Positions 35,587 to 44,899 of a stretch of 64,000 nucleotides of DNA are shown piece after piece. A program made the position numbers and the translations under genes. Each line of letters begins with the position of its first letter. Within the stretch, counting starts at the first letter, position 1. This stretch comes from Telmatospirillum sp. Its GTDB lineage: Bacteria; Pseudomonadota; Alphaproteobacteria; Rhodospirillales; Magnetospirillaceae. The stretch is taken from contig JARLJB010000058.1 of NCBI GenBank assembly GCA_031291415.1, forward strand, positions 1-64,000, written 5' to 3'. Under the pieces are notes generated by a model. It searched no databases. It had not been told where the DNA came from and worked only from the letters and a program-made list of their open reading frames with translations.

Positions 35587-35587
35587 G

Positions 35588-36412
35588 ATGTCGCTTGCCA
35601 AGATTTTCCGAAAGCTGGGCCTCGTCTTCGCGGTGTTCCTCATCGTTTCGCCGGCCCTGCTGTTCTTCATTTGGATGGTCTCGCTGTCGGTCAAATTCGA
35701 GATCGACAACGGTGCCTATCCCCCCATCCTCATCCCCGAACATTTCGCCTGGAAGAACTACACCAGCGTTTTTGAATCGAACAACTTCCTGCTCTATTTC
35801 AAAAACAGCATAATCGTCACCGGCGCCGCCACTCTGTTCGGTCTCATCGTCGGCGTTCCCGCCGGCTACGGCATTGCCCGGATGAACGCCCAGAAGTCGG
35901 CCATCATCATCATGATCGCCCGCATGACGCCTGGCCTTTCCTTCCTGATCCCGCTCTTCCTGATCTTCAAAGGTCTGGACATGCTGGGCACGCTCTGGCC
36001 GCAGATCATCATTCATCTGGTCGTCACCGTGCCGATCGTTATCTGGATCATGATCGGCTATTTCGAAACCACACCGATCGAACTGGAGGAAGCCGCGATG
36101 ATCGACGGCGCCAATCGATGGCAGATCTTCATGAAGGTCGCCATGCCGATCGCCAAGCCCGGTATCGTCGTCTCCTTCATCCTCTCGGTCATTTTCTCTT
36201 GGAACAACTTCGTCTTCGGCGTCGTCCTGGCAAGCCGGGAAACCCGTACGCTGCCGGTGGCGATCTATAACATGTTGTCCTTCGAACAGGTCAGTTGGGG
36301 CCCCTTGGCGGCGGCGGCGCTCATCGTCACGCTTCCGGTCCTGATCCTTACAGTCGCAGCACAGCGTCAGATCGTCGCCGGCTTGACCGCCGGCGCCGTG
36401 AAGGGCGGCTGA
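35588..36412 (+). CDS. Sugar ABC transporter permease 2 (MalG/UgpE-like)
   Basis: A 274-residue permease partner with six hydrophobic segments and the EAA motif [20 protein letters not shown]. The short N-terminal cytoplasmic part and the [13 protein letters not shown] loop fit the MalG-type subunit. It forms the membrane channel with permease 1. It is followed by a 98-bp gap before the ATPase gene. Confidence 0.88.
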   Translation: MSLAKIFRKLGLVFAVFLIVSPALLFFIWMVSLSVKFEIDNGAYPPILIPEHFAWKNYTSVFESNNFLLYFKNSIIVTGAATLFGLIVGVPAGYGIARMNAQKSAIIIMIARMTPGLSFLIPLFLIFKGLDMLGTLWPQIIIHLVVTVPIVIWIMIGYFETTPIELEEAAMIDGANRWQIFMKVAMPIAKPGIVVSFILSVIFSWNNFVFGVVLASRETRTLPVAIYNMLSFEQVSWGPLAAAALIVTLPVLILTVAAQRQIVAGLTAGAVKGG

Positions 36413-36510
36413 CGCATCCTGACGTGATTTCGGTGGCGCCTGCCGTTGGCGGCGTCACCGACCATGAAAAACAGAGTCGCTTCCGGCGTCCGAATATTCA
36501 GAGGAACCCC

Positions 36511-37569
36511 ATGGCTGCAGTTCAAATCGCCGATGTCCGAAAAACTTTTGGCACAACCCATGTCATCCGCGGAGTCGATGTTGACATCGAGGACGGCGAG
36601 TTCGTTATCCTGGTCGGACCTTCGGGATGCGGAAAATCGACGTTGCTTCGCATGATCGCCGGACTTGAAAGCATCACCAGCGGCGAAATCCGCATCGGCA
36701 ACCGCGTCGTCAACGACGTGCCGCCGAAGGATCGCGATATCGCCATGGTGTTCCAGAACTATGCGCTCTATCCGCATATGAATGTCGCCGACAACATGGC
36801 CTTTTCGCTCAAGCTGAAAAACGCGCCGAAAAGCGAAATTGAAACCAGGATCAACCGTGCGGCAACGATTCTGGGGTTGACCGAGCTTCTCGACCGTTAC
36901 CCGCGGCAGCTATCGGGGGGCCAACGTCAGCGTGTCGCCATGGGCCGGGCGATCGTCCGCGATCCGCAAGTCTTCCTGTTCGACGAGCCGCTGTCCAATC
37001 TCGACGCCAAGCTCAGGGTCTCCATGCGCGCCGAGATCAAGGACCTGCACCAGCGACTCAAGACAACGACGGTTTATGTCACCCATGATCAGATCGAAGC
37101 GATGACCATGGCCGAGAAGATCGTCGTCATGCATGACGGCATCGTCGAACAGATCGGCGCCCCGCTCGAACTCTACGACCACCCCGCCAACCTGTTCGTC
37201 GCCTGCTTCATCGGCTCGCCGTCGATGAACGTTCTCAAGGGGCGTGTCGAGTTGGGCGAATTCATCACGGCCGGGGGCGTGCGCCTCCCGCTTGAGAAGA
37301 CACCTCCGTCGGCATTGGGAAAGCCGGCCGTCTATGGCGTTCGGCCGGAACATCTGAAGCTTTCGGCCGATGGCGTTCCGGGGAAAGTCCTGGTGATCGA
37401 ACCGACAGGATCGGAAACCCAGGTCGTCGTCGAAGTGGACGGTCAGCCCATCACCTGCCTGCTGCGGGAACGGGTCGCTATCCAGCGCGGTGATACTATT
37501 TCCGTTCGTGCCGACCCGGCGCTGGTCCATCTTTTCGATGCAGAAACCGGCAAACGGCTTACGGACTGA
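36511..37569 (+). CDS. Sugar ABC transporter ATPase (MalK/UgpC-like)
   Basis: A 352-residue ATP-binding subunit. Walker [11 protein letters not shown]-loop [10 protein letters not shown], signature LSGGQRQR and Walker [12 protein letters not shown] are intact. A C-terminal TOBE-type regulatory domain (from about residue 240) is present, as in MalK-type transporters. ATG 36511 starts the conserved N-terminus after GAGG; the frame upstream is not coding. It completes a full importer in one operon. Confidence 0.92.
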   Translation: MAAVQIADVRKTFGTTHVIRGVDVDIEDGEFVILVGPSGCGKSTLLRMIAGLESITSGEIRIGNRVVNDVPPKDRDIAMVFQNYALYPHMNVADNMAFSLKLKNAPKSEIETRINRAATILGLTELLDRYPRQLSGGQRQRVAMGRAIVRDPQVFLFDEPLSNLDAKLRVSMRAEIKDLHQRLKTTTVYVTHDQIEAMTMAEKIVVMHDGIVEQIGAPLELYDHPANLFVACFIGSPSMNVLKGRVELGEFITAGGVRLPLEKTPPSALGKPAVYGVRPEHLKLSADGVPGKVLVIEPTGSETQVVVEVDGQPITCLLRERVAIQRGDTISVRADPALVHLFDAETGKRLTD

Positions 37570-37570
37570 C

Positions 37571-37634
37571 CTGGAGCCCGATGATCTTCGACGGAATCGC
37601 ATCGCGATACCGTCGAAGATCCGAATCCGCCTCT
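37571..37634 (+). repeat. Dispersed palindromic repeat, family A, copy 2
   Basis: This copy begins 2 bp after the ATPase stop. Stem ATCTTCGACGG (37584-37594) pairs with CCGTCGAAGAT (37610-37620), with inner stem ATCGC/GCGAT. The copy at 7237-7300 has the same architecture with two compensated base-pair changes. Confidence 0.8.
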
Positions 37635-37646
37635 GTATTAATGAAG

Positions 37647-37679
37647 TGGAGCGCGATGATCTTAGATCATCGCGCTCCA
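37647..37679. repeat. 33-bp perfect palindrome after the ABC operon
   Basis: TGGAGCGCGATGATCT and its complement are separated by one T. The left arm resembles the first bases of the family A repeat just before it (TGGAGCCCGATGATCT). A third imperfect hairpin follows (37686-37700 with 37718-37732, 14 of 15 pairs). Together these may end the operon's transcript. Confidence 0.7.
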
Positions 37680-37772
37680 GAACGCTTCGCTCGGGACGAC
37701 AAGCCAGTAGAATTATCGTCATCCCGAGCGAATGCGGAAGTTCTATCCCAGTGAAGCAAGACCTATTTTAGA

Positions 37773-37916
37773 TCAGTGCTTTGAAGCGCTGGCATCAGGA
37801 ACGATCTTTTGGACGGGCCCGCTCTCTGCCATCAGATAGGCCGGCGTGCCATGTTTCTTCTTCGATGTTTTCGGTTTCTTCGGCTCGCGGCCGGACCGGT
37901 TCTGGCTCTTTGCCAT
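37773..37916 (-). CDS. 47-residue Lys/Arg-rich small protein
   Basis: A short ORF starting MAKSQNRSGREPKKPKTSKK with a near-ideal AAGGAG site 7 nt before the ATG. It is highly basic (N-terminal half rich in K/R/P/S) with no signal peptide or membrane segment. Short basic proteins beginning MAKxQxRxxREAKKPK occur widely in proteobacteria as unnamed conserved genes; their function is unknown. Its ribosome site and isolation on the minus strand support it being real. Confidence 0.7.
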   Translation of the reverse strand: MAKSQNRSGREPKKPKTSKKKHGTPAYLMAESGPVQKIVPDASASKH

Positions 37917-38064
37917 GATACATCTCCTTTACGAGTGCATTTGGATAACCCACGTCAGCCCGGATCAGGGGGTGGGAACCAAAGGTGAAGTCACCATTTG
38001 AGGGGGTCGGCGGCGACGCCCTCGAGAAGCATCTCGAAGGAATATGATAGGAATTTCTTTGAAC

Positions 38065-38106
38065 CCCACAAGTATGTTCACAACATATGTATTATTTTCT
38101 TGTGGG
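38065..38106. terminator. Two-tier hairpin between small gene and cusA
   Basis: CCCACAAG (38065-38072) pairs with CTTGTGGG (38099-38106), and the loop contains an inner stem TATGTT/AACATA (38073-38078 with 38082-38087). It lies in the 342-bp gap 37917-38258, which otherwise shows no gene. It is probably a 3' structure, followed on the plus strand by a CTTTTTG tract 10 nt later. Confidence 0.4.
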
Positions 38107-38258
38107 TGGGTGCGCTTTTTGTTACTCTGCACTAAGATTGAGAGATGGCGCGCCATAAATACAATAGCCAGTCAGACCACATCCAGATTCCCCCTTCAGA
38201 TCCGTTGTCTCACCAACCACCGGCGCCAAAGTGACGCCGGTCATGACATGCAATCGCC

Positions 38259-41200
38259 TCATGGACGCCGCAGCAGCGTATGTTCCTTGACCAAGGCGTA
38301 GATCGCCGGAATGACGATCAGGGTCAGAATAGTCGAGGATATCATGCCGCCGACCATCGGCAGGGCGATGCGACGCATCACCTCCGAACCGGTGCCGGTG
38401 CTCCACATGATCGGCAGCAGACCGGCCATGATCGCCACGACGGTCATCATCTTGGGCCGCACCCTTTCGACCGCGCCCTCCATGATCGCCCCATAAAGAT
38501 CGGACGCCTCGAGTGTCTGGCCGGCCTTGCGGCGTTCGTCGCGCACCGCGGTCAAGGCGTGGTCGAGGTAGATCAGCATGACCACCCCGGTCTCCGCCGC
38601 GACGCCGGCCAGGGCGATGAAACCGACCGCCACGGCGACGCTTAAGTTATATCCCTGCCAGTACATCAGCCAGACACCGCCGACCAACGCGAACGGCAAG
38701 GACAACATGACGATGAAGGTTTCGGTCAGGCGTTTGAAATTGAGGTAGAGCAGCAGGAAGATGAGGAAGATGGTCACCGGCACCACGACCTTCAGCTTTT
38801 CCTTCGCCCGTTCCATATATTCGAACTGACCGCTCCAGGTGGCAAAATAGCCCGGCGGCATCTTCACCTGGGCATCGACGGCCTTGCGCGCCTCGGCGAC
38901 ATAGCTGCCGATATCGCGACCATGAATGTCGACGTAGATATAGGCCGCCAGCAGGGCGTTCTCCGTCCGGATCGTCGCCGGCCCCTTGGCCAGACTGATC
39001 GTCGCCAGTTGCCCCAGCGGAATCTGCTGTCCGTCCATGCTCGAAACCAGAACCCGGGTGGCGATGGCCTGCGGGTCGCTACGCAGCTCACGCGGATAAC
39101 GGACATTGACCGAATAGCGTTCGCGCCCCTCGACAGTGGTGGTCACCATTTCGCCACCCAACGCGGTAAGAATCACTTCCTGCAATTGACCGACGGTCAG
39201 GCCATAGCGGGCCAGCGCGGCACGGTCGGGATCGATATCCAGGTAATATCCGCCGCCGATACGTTCGGCAAAGGCACTGGTGGTCCCCGGAACGGTCTTG
39301 ACGACCTGCTCGATTTGCTGCGCCAGGCGCTCCATCTCTCCCAGGTCCTTGCCGAACACCTTGATACCGATGGGCGTGCGGATACCGGTCGACAGCATAT
39401 CGATGCGAGCCTGCAATGGCATGGTCCAGGCGTTGCTGATACCGGGCATCCTGAGCGCGCGGTCCATCGCGTCGGTCAAGGTCTCGATGGTCATCCCGAC
39501 CGGCCATTCCTCTTCCGGTTTCAGGTTGATCACCGTTTCGAACATCTCGGTGGGAGCCGGATCGGTCGCCGTCTCGGCCCGACCGGCCTTGCCATAGACT
39601 GAGCTGACCTCAGGGAAGCTCTTGATGATTTTGTCCTGGGTCTGCAGCAGCTCGTTGGCCTTGGTGATCGACAGCCCCGGCAGCGTCGTCGGCATGTAGA
39701 GCAGGGTGCCTTCGTTCAGCTTCGGCATGAATTCGCTGCCCAGCCGGGTGATTGGATAGACAGAAACCCCGAGAGCCGTAAGAGCCAGGAAAATGGTCAA
39801 TATCTTGGCTTTCATCACCACCCGAATGATCGGTCGGTAGACCCATATCAGGAAGCGATTAATCGGATTTTTCGTTTCTGGAAGAATCTTGCCGCGGACG
39901 AACAGGACCATCAGCACCGGCACCAGGGTCACCGACAGGAGGGCGGCGCCGGCCATCGAAAATGTCTTGGTATAGGCCAGCGGCTTGAACAAACGGCCCT
40001 CCTGGGCTTCGAGGGTGAAGACCGGAAGGAAGGACACGGTGATGATCAGAAGCCCGAAGAACAACGACGGCCCGACCTCGATGGCGGCGTCGACCAAAGC
40101 CTGCACCCGCGAGTCGCCTGGTTTCATGCGTTCCACATGCTTGTGGGCGTTCTCGATCATCACGATGGCGGCGTCCACCATGGCGCCGACGGCAATGGCG
40201 ATGCCGCCCAGGCTCATGATGTTGGAGGTCAGCCCCAACGCCTGCATGACGATGATGGCGATCAGAACGCCGACCGGCAGCATCAGGATGGCAACGAAGG
40301 CGCTACGGATATGCAGCAGGAACACCATGCAGACCAGGGCGACGATCAGGCTTTCCTCGAACAGGGTATGCTTCAAGGTGGAGACGGCGCGCAAAATCAG
40401 GTCGGAACGGTCATAGACCGCCTCGATATGCACGCCCTCGGGAAGGCCGCTGGCAACCTCGGCGATCTTGTCCTTGGCGTTGCGGATGACACTGAGGGCG
40501 TTCTGACCGAAGCGTTGCAGAACGATACCGCTGACCACCTCGCCTTCGCCGTTCAGTTCGGTGATTCCCCGCCGTTCGTCAGGTCCGAGTTCGATCCGGG
40601 CGACGTCGCGCAACAGGACCGGTGTTCCCTTTTCCGACTTCAAGACGATCTGCCCGAGATCATCGATCCCCTTCAGATAGCCATGACCGCGAACGATGAA
40701 TTCGGTTTCGGCCAACTCGACCGATCTGCCGCCGACATCGGTGTTGCTGTTGCGGATCGCCGCCGACACCTTGTCCAAGGGAATGTTGTAGGCCTGCAGC
40801 TTGCGGGGATCGACGACCACCTGATATTGCTGGACGAAACCGCCGACGCTCGCCACTTCGGCGACGCCCTCGGCCTTGGCCACCTGATAGCGCAGGTACC
40901 AGTCCTGGATAGTCCTGAGCTCCGCCAAGGTCCGGTTTTTTGCCAGCACCACATACTGATAGACCCAACCGACGCCCGTGGCGTCGGGACCCAGGCTCGG
41001 CGACACGCCCGGAGGCAGCCGCTTGGCGGCGAAATTCAGATATTCGAGAACCCGCGACCGCGCCCAGTAGATGTCGGTCCCATCTTCGAAGACGACATAG
41101 ACAAAGGACGCGCCGAAAAAGGAAAACCCGCGGACGACCTTGGATTTCGGGACGGACAGCATGGCGGTGGTCAAGGGATAGGTGACCTGATCCTCAACCA

Positions 41201-41378
41201 CTTGCGGCGCCTGGCCGGGATATTCCGTGTAAAGGATGACCTGGGCGTCGGACAGATCGGGCAGGGCATCGAGCGGCAGATGGATCGTCGCATAGATGCC
41301 GGCCGCGGCCACGGCGACGGTGGCGATCAGGACGAGGAAGGTGTTCCGAACGCTCCAGCGGATAAGGTTGGCGATCAT
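38259..41378 (-). CDS. cusA: CusA/CzcA-type heavy-metal RND efflux pump
   Basis: A 1039-residue inner-membrane proton antiporter of the heavy-metal-efflux RND family, expected to move Cu(I)/Ag(I) out of the periplasm. It has 12 helices in the usual 1+5+1+5 arrangement. The periplasmic parts retain the LPDLSDAQVIL and DPARSRVLEYL-like blocks, and a MPLQARIDMLSTGIRTPIGIKVFG stretch contains one of the methionines used for metal. The Met-rich features fit CusA (Cu/Ag) rather than CzcA (Co/Zn/Cd). The start overlaps the cusB stop by 4 nt. Confidence 0.9.
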   Translation of the reverse strand: MIANLIRWSVRNTFLVLIATVAVAAAGIYATIHLPLDALPDLSDAQVILYTEYPGQAPQVVEDQVTYPLTTAMLSVPKSKVVRGFSFFGASFVYVVFEDGTDIYWARSRVLEYLNFAAKRLPPGVSPSLGPDATGVGWVYQYVVLAKNRTLAELRTIQDWYLRYQVAKAEGVAEVASVGGFVQQYQVVVDPRKLQAYNIPLDKVSAAIRNSNTDVGGRSVELAETEFIVRGHGYLKGIDDLGQIVLKSEKGTPVLLRDVARIELGPDERRGITELNGEGEVVSGIVLQRFGQNALSVIRNAKDKIAEVASGLPEGVHIEAVYDRSDLILRAVSTLKHTLFEESLIVALVCMVFLLHIRSAFVAILMLPVGVLIAIIVMQALGLTSNIMSLGGIAIAVGAMVDAAIVMIENAHKHVERMKPGDSRVQALVDAAIEVGPSLFFGLLIITVSFLPVFTLEAQEGRLFKPLAYTKTFSMAGAALLSVTLVPVLMVLFVRGKILPETKNPINRFLIWVYRPIIRVVMKAKILTIFLALTALGVSVYPITRLGSEFMPKLNEGTLLYMPTTLPGLSITKANELLQTQDKIIKSFPEVSSVYGKAGRAETATDPAPTEMFETVINLKPEEEWPVGMTIETLTDAMDRALRMPGISNAWTMPLQARIDMLSTGIRTPIGIKVFGKDLGEMERLAQQIEQVVKTVPGTTSAFAERIGGGYYLDIDPDRAALARYGLTVGQLQEVILTALGGEMVTTTVEGRERYSVNVRYPRELRSDPQAIATRVLVSSMDGQQIPLGQLATISLAKGPATIRTENALLAAYIYVDIHGRDIGSYVAEARKAVDAQVKMPPGYFATWSGQFEYMERAKEKLKVVVPVTIFLIFLLLYLNFKRLTETFIVMLSLPFALVGGVWLMYWQGYNLSVAVAVGFIALAGVAAETGVVMLIYLDHALTAVRDERRKAGQTLEASDLYGAIMEGAVERVRPKMMTVVAIMAGLLPIMWSTGTGSEVMRRIALPMVGGMISSTILTLIVIPAIYALVKEHTLLRRP

Positions 41379-42865
41379 TTCTTGGCATCCCCTTGCGCGG
41401 GGGCCTGAAATCCCTGAAGGGCGGCCCGCAGATTGCTCTCGGCGTCGATCAGGAAATTGGCGGACACCACCACTTTTTCGCCGGCGGCAATCCCATCGGT
41501 GATTTCGACATAACCGTCGGCATGCATGCCGGTCTTCACGTCCCGCGGCTCGAAGCGCCCCTCGCCCTTCTCGACCAGAACGACCTTGCGCGTTCCGGAA
41601 TCGAGTAGTGCCGAATCCGGCACCACGACGACATCACGATCGCCGGCCTGGCTGGCAATATCGACAGAACCATAGAGGGCAGGTTTCAAACGCTGGTCCG
41701 GATTGGGCATCTCGATGCGCACGCGCGCCGTCCGGGTTTCCGGCGACAAGGTGGGATAAATGAAAGTCACCTTGCCGGAATAGCTGCGCCCCGGCAGCGC
41801 GTTGAAGGTCACCTTGGCGTCCTCGCCAACGGCGACGTAGGACAGTTCCTGCTCGAAGACATCGGCGATCACCCAGACGTTGGACAGATCGGCGATACGG
41901 TAAAGCACCTCGCCCGGCATGAACCTTTGGCCCCGCACGACGTTTTTCTCCAACACCACGCCGTTCGACGGTGCCGACAGCGACAGAGTTCGCGATGAGC
42001 GTCCAACCTGTTTCAGCCGGCGCACCTGCGCGTCGGAGATGTCCCAGTTGCGGAGCCGCTGAAGCCCGCCGTCGGCCAGTTGAAGAGCCGACTCCCTGGC
42101 TTCCTGGCTGGCGTCGGCAGGAAGATCCTGCGAGGCTTTCCAGGCGGCCAGATATTCCTGCTGGGCAAGAACGAGGTCGGGACTGTAGACCTCCATGAGA
42201 GACTCGCCTTGCCGGACCGCCTGCCCTGTCGTGTCGACATGCAGGTTCTCGGCGTAGCCTTCGAACTTCGGCGCCACCACCTGGACCCGGCGTTCGTCGA
42301 CCTGCACGGTACCGACAGCGCGGACAGTGTGGGTGAGCCGACGCAACCCGACGGCTTCCGTTCGCACACCAAGCTTCTGAATACGGTCGGGCGAGATATT
42401 CACCGTCGGCCCGCTCTCGTCGTTCTCGTAGACGGCGACATAAGCCATCCCCATCGGATCCTTCTTGGGGACGGGAGAGGTATCGGCCAACCCCATTGGA
42501 TTGCGATAGTAGAGGATTTTACCGCGGTCCTGCGGGACCGCCGCCGGCGATGGCGGGGCCGCGCTCGGTGTGGCGGCGGCGGCGGACTCCTCGTCACTGT
42601 AGACCGGCACGAAATCACGACCGGCTGCGTCCTTCTTGGGATCCGGCGAGAACTCCGGTTTTCCGGTCGGGTCCTTGTAATAGAGGACCGTCCTCTCGGC
42701 TTTTGCAGCTTCCGCTGGGACTTCGGCAACGGCGGCGGGCGCCGGAACAACCGCTGCAACCGGTCTGGGGACAGCCGAATGGCCAAGCCAGTACCCTCCG
42801 GCCGCGGCACCGGCAACTACGACGACGGCCAACGTAATCCAGCCAGTGGACGTTTTCTTGCTCAT
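41375..42865 (-). CDS. cusB: CusB-type efflux membrane-fusion protein with tandem metal-binding domains
   Basis: A 496-residue periplasmic adaptor linking the RND pump to the outer-membrane channel. An N-terminal signal anchor (residues 8-28) is followed by two copies of a heavy-metal-binding module: the first YYKDPTGKPEFSPDPKKD, the second YYRNPMGLADTSPVPKKDP. Only the second keeps the Met pair (PMG, DPMGM) typical of Cu/Ag proteins; the first has lost them. Barrel-sandwich, hairpin and beta-barrel domains follow. ATG 42865 (MSKKTS) starts the anchor; the upstream frame crosses an inverted repeat. Confidence 0.87.
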   Translation of the reverse strand: MSKKTSTGWITLAVVVVAGAAAGGYWLGHSAVPRPVAAVVPAPAAVAEVPAEAAKAERTVLYYKDPTGKPEFSPDPKKDAAGRDFVPVYSDEESAAAATPSAAPPSPAAVPQDRGKILYYRNPMGLADTSPVPKKDPMGMAYVAVYENDESGPTVNISPDRIQKLGVRTEAVGLRRLTHTVRAVGTVQVDERRVQVVAPKFEGYAENLHVDTTGQAVRQGESLMEVYSPDLVLAQQEYLAAWKASQDLPADASQEARESALQLADGGLQRLRNWDISDAQVRRLKQVGRSSRTLSLSAPSNGVVLEKNVVRGQRFMPGEVLYRIADLSNVWVIADVFEQELSYVAVGEDAKVTFNALPGRSYSGKVTFIYPTLSPETRTARVRIEMPNPDQRLKPALYGSVDIASQAGDRDVVVVPDSALLDSGTRKVVLVEKGEGRFEPRDVKTGMHADGYVEITDGIAAGEKVVVSANFLIDAESNLRAALQGFQAPAQGDAKK

Positions 42866-42905
42866 CTCAAATCGCCTCAATAGCCGCGAGAAAGAAACAA
42901 ATTGT

Positions 42906-42996
42906 CGGTGGCACCGGCGTCCCTGCCGGTGTTTCGCCTCCAGGCGGACCCTTTCCGGCTCCCGCCGGAACACCGGCAGGGACGCCGGTGCCACCG
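42906..42996. repeat. 28-bp perfect inverted repeat between tolC-like gene and cusB
   Basis: Arms 42906-42933 and 42969-42996 are exactly complementary (CGGTGGCACCGGCGTCCCTG and eight more bases). The 35-nt interior has an imperfect GCCTCC/GGCGGA fold. Such long GC-rich palindromes are dispersed repeat elements or transcript-stabilising structures. It is 40 bp upstream of cusB within the operon, so it would form in the mRNA and could separate cusC and cusBA stability. Confidence 0.8.
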
Positions 42997-43038
42997 TGTC
43001 TTATCCAGGGAGGGGCGACGCGCCACCGGTACGGAACT

Positions 43039-44343
43039 CTAAAGATCGCCGCCGATCAATTTTTCGATCTCGGCCAATCCCATCTGCTGTTCCAATTGCG
43101 CCTGCAGATGGGCCAGATGGGTTTTCCGCCACTGCTGCTCGGCACTCAGCACCATGGCGAACTCTCCCTTGCCCAACTCGTAGGCATGGGCCGCGCTTTC
43201 GAAGCCGACGCGCGCTTGCGGCAGCGAGCTGTCGAGCATCAGTTTTTCCATTTTGCGGGCGGCTTCCAGGTTCCAATAGGCGTCCGAAAGCGCGCTTTGG
43301 ATTTCCAGTTCCTTGGCCCGGCGTTTCGATTTGACGGCACCGGACATCGCCTTGGCTTCGCCGATATCGGCGTCGCGAAGCCCGCCACGGATGGGAATGT
43401 TCACCTCGAGCATGGCCTCGTAGCCGTCGAAACGGCCGTTGGCTTTTACCGCTCCCACCGAAACGCCCAGGTCCGGATACCAACTTTTCTCGGCCAGCGT
43501 GACGCTGCCGTCGGCCGCCTCGATCTCGGAGTTCTGCGCCCTGAGTTCGGGGTTGAGCCGGTCGGCCCGATCAGTCAGATCGCCCAGTTCGAGATCTGCA
43601 GGGATCGGCCGCAGATGCGGCGTTTCGTCGATCGGCGCATTGCCGTCGCGACCGACCAGACTGTTGAGACGGACCTTGGCCTTTCGCCGCTCGGCATCGA
43701 GCCGCACCAACTCCGAGACCAACTCGGTCCGTTCGATCTCGGCGCCGGTCGCTTCCTGCTGCTTGCCGACCCCCTGGCCGTAGCGGGCGCCGGCCAGCTT
43801 GGCGATGGTCGAAAGACGCGGCAGGAGTTCCTGGTCGAGGTCGATCGCCTGGTGAATCTGGTGGTACTGGGCATAAGCAGCCTTCACCCGGGCGATCAGC
43901 TCGGCCTCGGCCACGACACGAAGCGCCGCCGCCTTCTGGCTGTTGGCCACGGCGATCTCGCGCTTCAGATCGCGCTTTCCCCAAAGCGGAAAATCCTGCT
44001 GGAGAAAGAATTTGTCGGTCTTTGGCAGACGTCCGGGCAGATAGTTCGACCCATCGCGCGGAATGTCCATGGCCTGCCATTGCAGCTTCGGATCGGGCAG
44101 GCTGTCGGCCCCGGCGACCTTGGCGGCAGCGGCGTCGCTCTCCAGCGCCGCAGCCGCCAGTTCGGGACTCATCTGTTTGGCAATGGCGATCAAATGATCA
44201 AGATCGCCTTCCCCTATCGCTCCATGATCCATCCCGGGGTCCATCCCGGCGGCGGAAGCCTGGGAAATGCCGCCGCCCCCCCCAAGGACGAGCGACAGCA
44301 GCAAACCACCGAGCAACAAGGGTTTCGTCACGCCTGCCGTCAT
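43039..44343 (-). CDS. cusC: TolC/CusC-family outer-membrane efflux protein
   Basis: A 434-residue outer-membrane factor with a signal peptide (residues 1-32) and two homologous coiled-coil repeats of the TolC family. The DPKLQWQA, FPLWGKRDLKRE and AELRAQNSEIEAA-type segments match CusC/CzcC-like channels. A Met/His-containing stretch (GMDPGMDHGA) just after the signal peptide might bind metal. It completes the CusCBA envelope channel. It is 25 bp from the FixH-like gene upstream. Confidence 0.86.
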   Translation of the reverse strand: MTAGVTKPLLLGGLLLSLVLGGGGGISQASAAGMDPGMDHGAIGEGDLDHLIAIAKQMSPELAAAALESDAAAAKVAGADSLPDPKLQWQAMDIPRDGSNYLPGRLPKTDKFFLQQDFPLWGKRDLKREIAVANSQKAAALRVVAEAELIARVKAAYAQYHQIHQAIDLDQELLPRLSTIAKLAGARYGQGVGKQQEATGAEIERTELVSELVRLDAERRKAKVRLNSLVGRDGNAPIDETPHLRPIPADLELGDLTDRADRLNPELRAQNSEIEAADGSVTLAEKSWYPDLGVSVGAVKANGRFDGYEAMLEVNIPIRGGLRDADIGEAKAMSGAVKSKRRAKELEIQSALSDAYWNLEAARKMEKLMLDSSLPQARVGFESAAHAYELGKGEFAMVLSAEQQWRKTHLAHLQAQLEQQMGLAEIEKLIGGDL

Positions 44344-44368
44344 CGCCTCACCTATTCGATTGCCGGGA

Positions 44369-44776
44369 CTATTTCATCGCCATGAAGGGCACGGATCCGC
44401 TTACCACGCCGGTTTCACCCTGGACCTTGGCGCTCAGCGTCAGCGTCCAATCACCGCCCGCGGAGAAGTCCGTCTGAAACGGATACTCGCCCGCTTTCGT
44501 GGATTTCTGCGCCGCGACCTTGGTCACCATCGGCGCCATGCCGGCCATCGGCATCTCCATCTTGGCTGAGAAGATCACCGCGTCGGCGACGGGCTTGTTA
44601 TCGGGAATATGGATCAGTCGGACGCTGACCACCGTATCGGCCGCAGCCTTCACATGCGGCTGCACGGCCTCGAAGCGATAGTCCTTGGGATCGGCAAAAG
44701 CCGAACCGGCCGTCGCCGCCAGCACGGCACAGGCCGCAGCAAAAATGGCCAACCGGCGCCGAAGCGTATCACCCAT
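44369..44776 (-). CDS. Small periplasmic FixH/YtkA-like protein in cus operon
   Basis: A 135-residue exported protein. Signal peptide about residues 1-29 (AAACAVLAATAGSAFA), then a beta-rich domain with the MEMPMAGMAPM methionine cluster, resembling FixH/YtkA-type domains common next to Cu/Ag efflux genes. The Met motif suggests Cu(I) or Ag(I) handling in the periplasm, which is inference. ATG 44776 follows AGGAGAG. Co-directional with the pump genes. Confidence 0.7.
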   Translation of the reverse strand: MGDTLRRRLAIFAAACAVLAATAGSAFADPKDYRFEAVQPHVKAAADTVVSVRLIHIPDNKPVADAVIFSAKMEMPMAGMAPMVTKVAAQKSTKAGEYPFQTDFSAGGDWTLTLSAKVQGETGVVSGSVPFMAMK

Positions 44777-44899
44777 TCGATCTCTCCTCGTGAAGTCTCC
44801 GGCATCACCCGATGCCGGGATGTGATTTGGTGAGATCATGCTTAGCGCCGGATGCCCCGGAAGACGCGTAACGAAGTGTAACATTTTGACCATCCTCGT

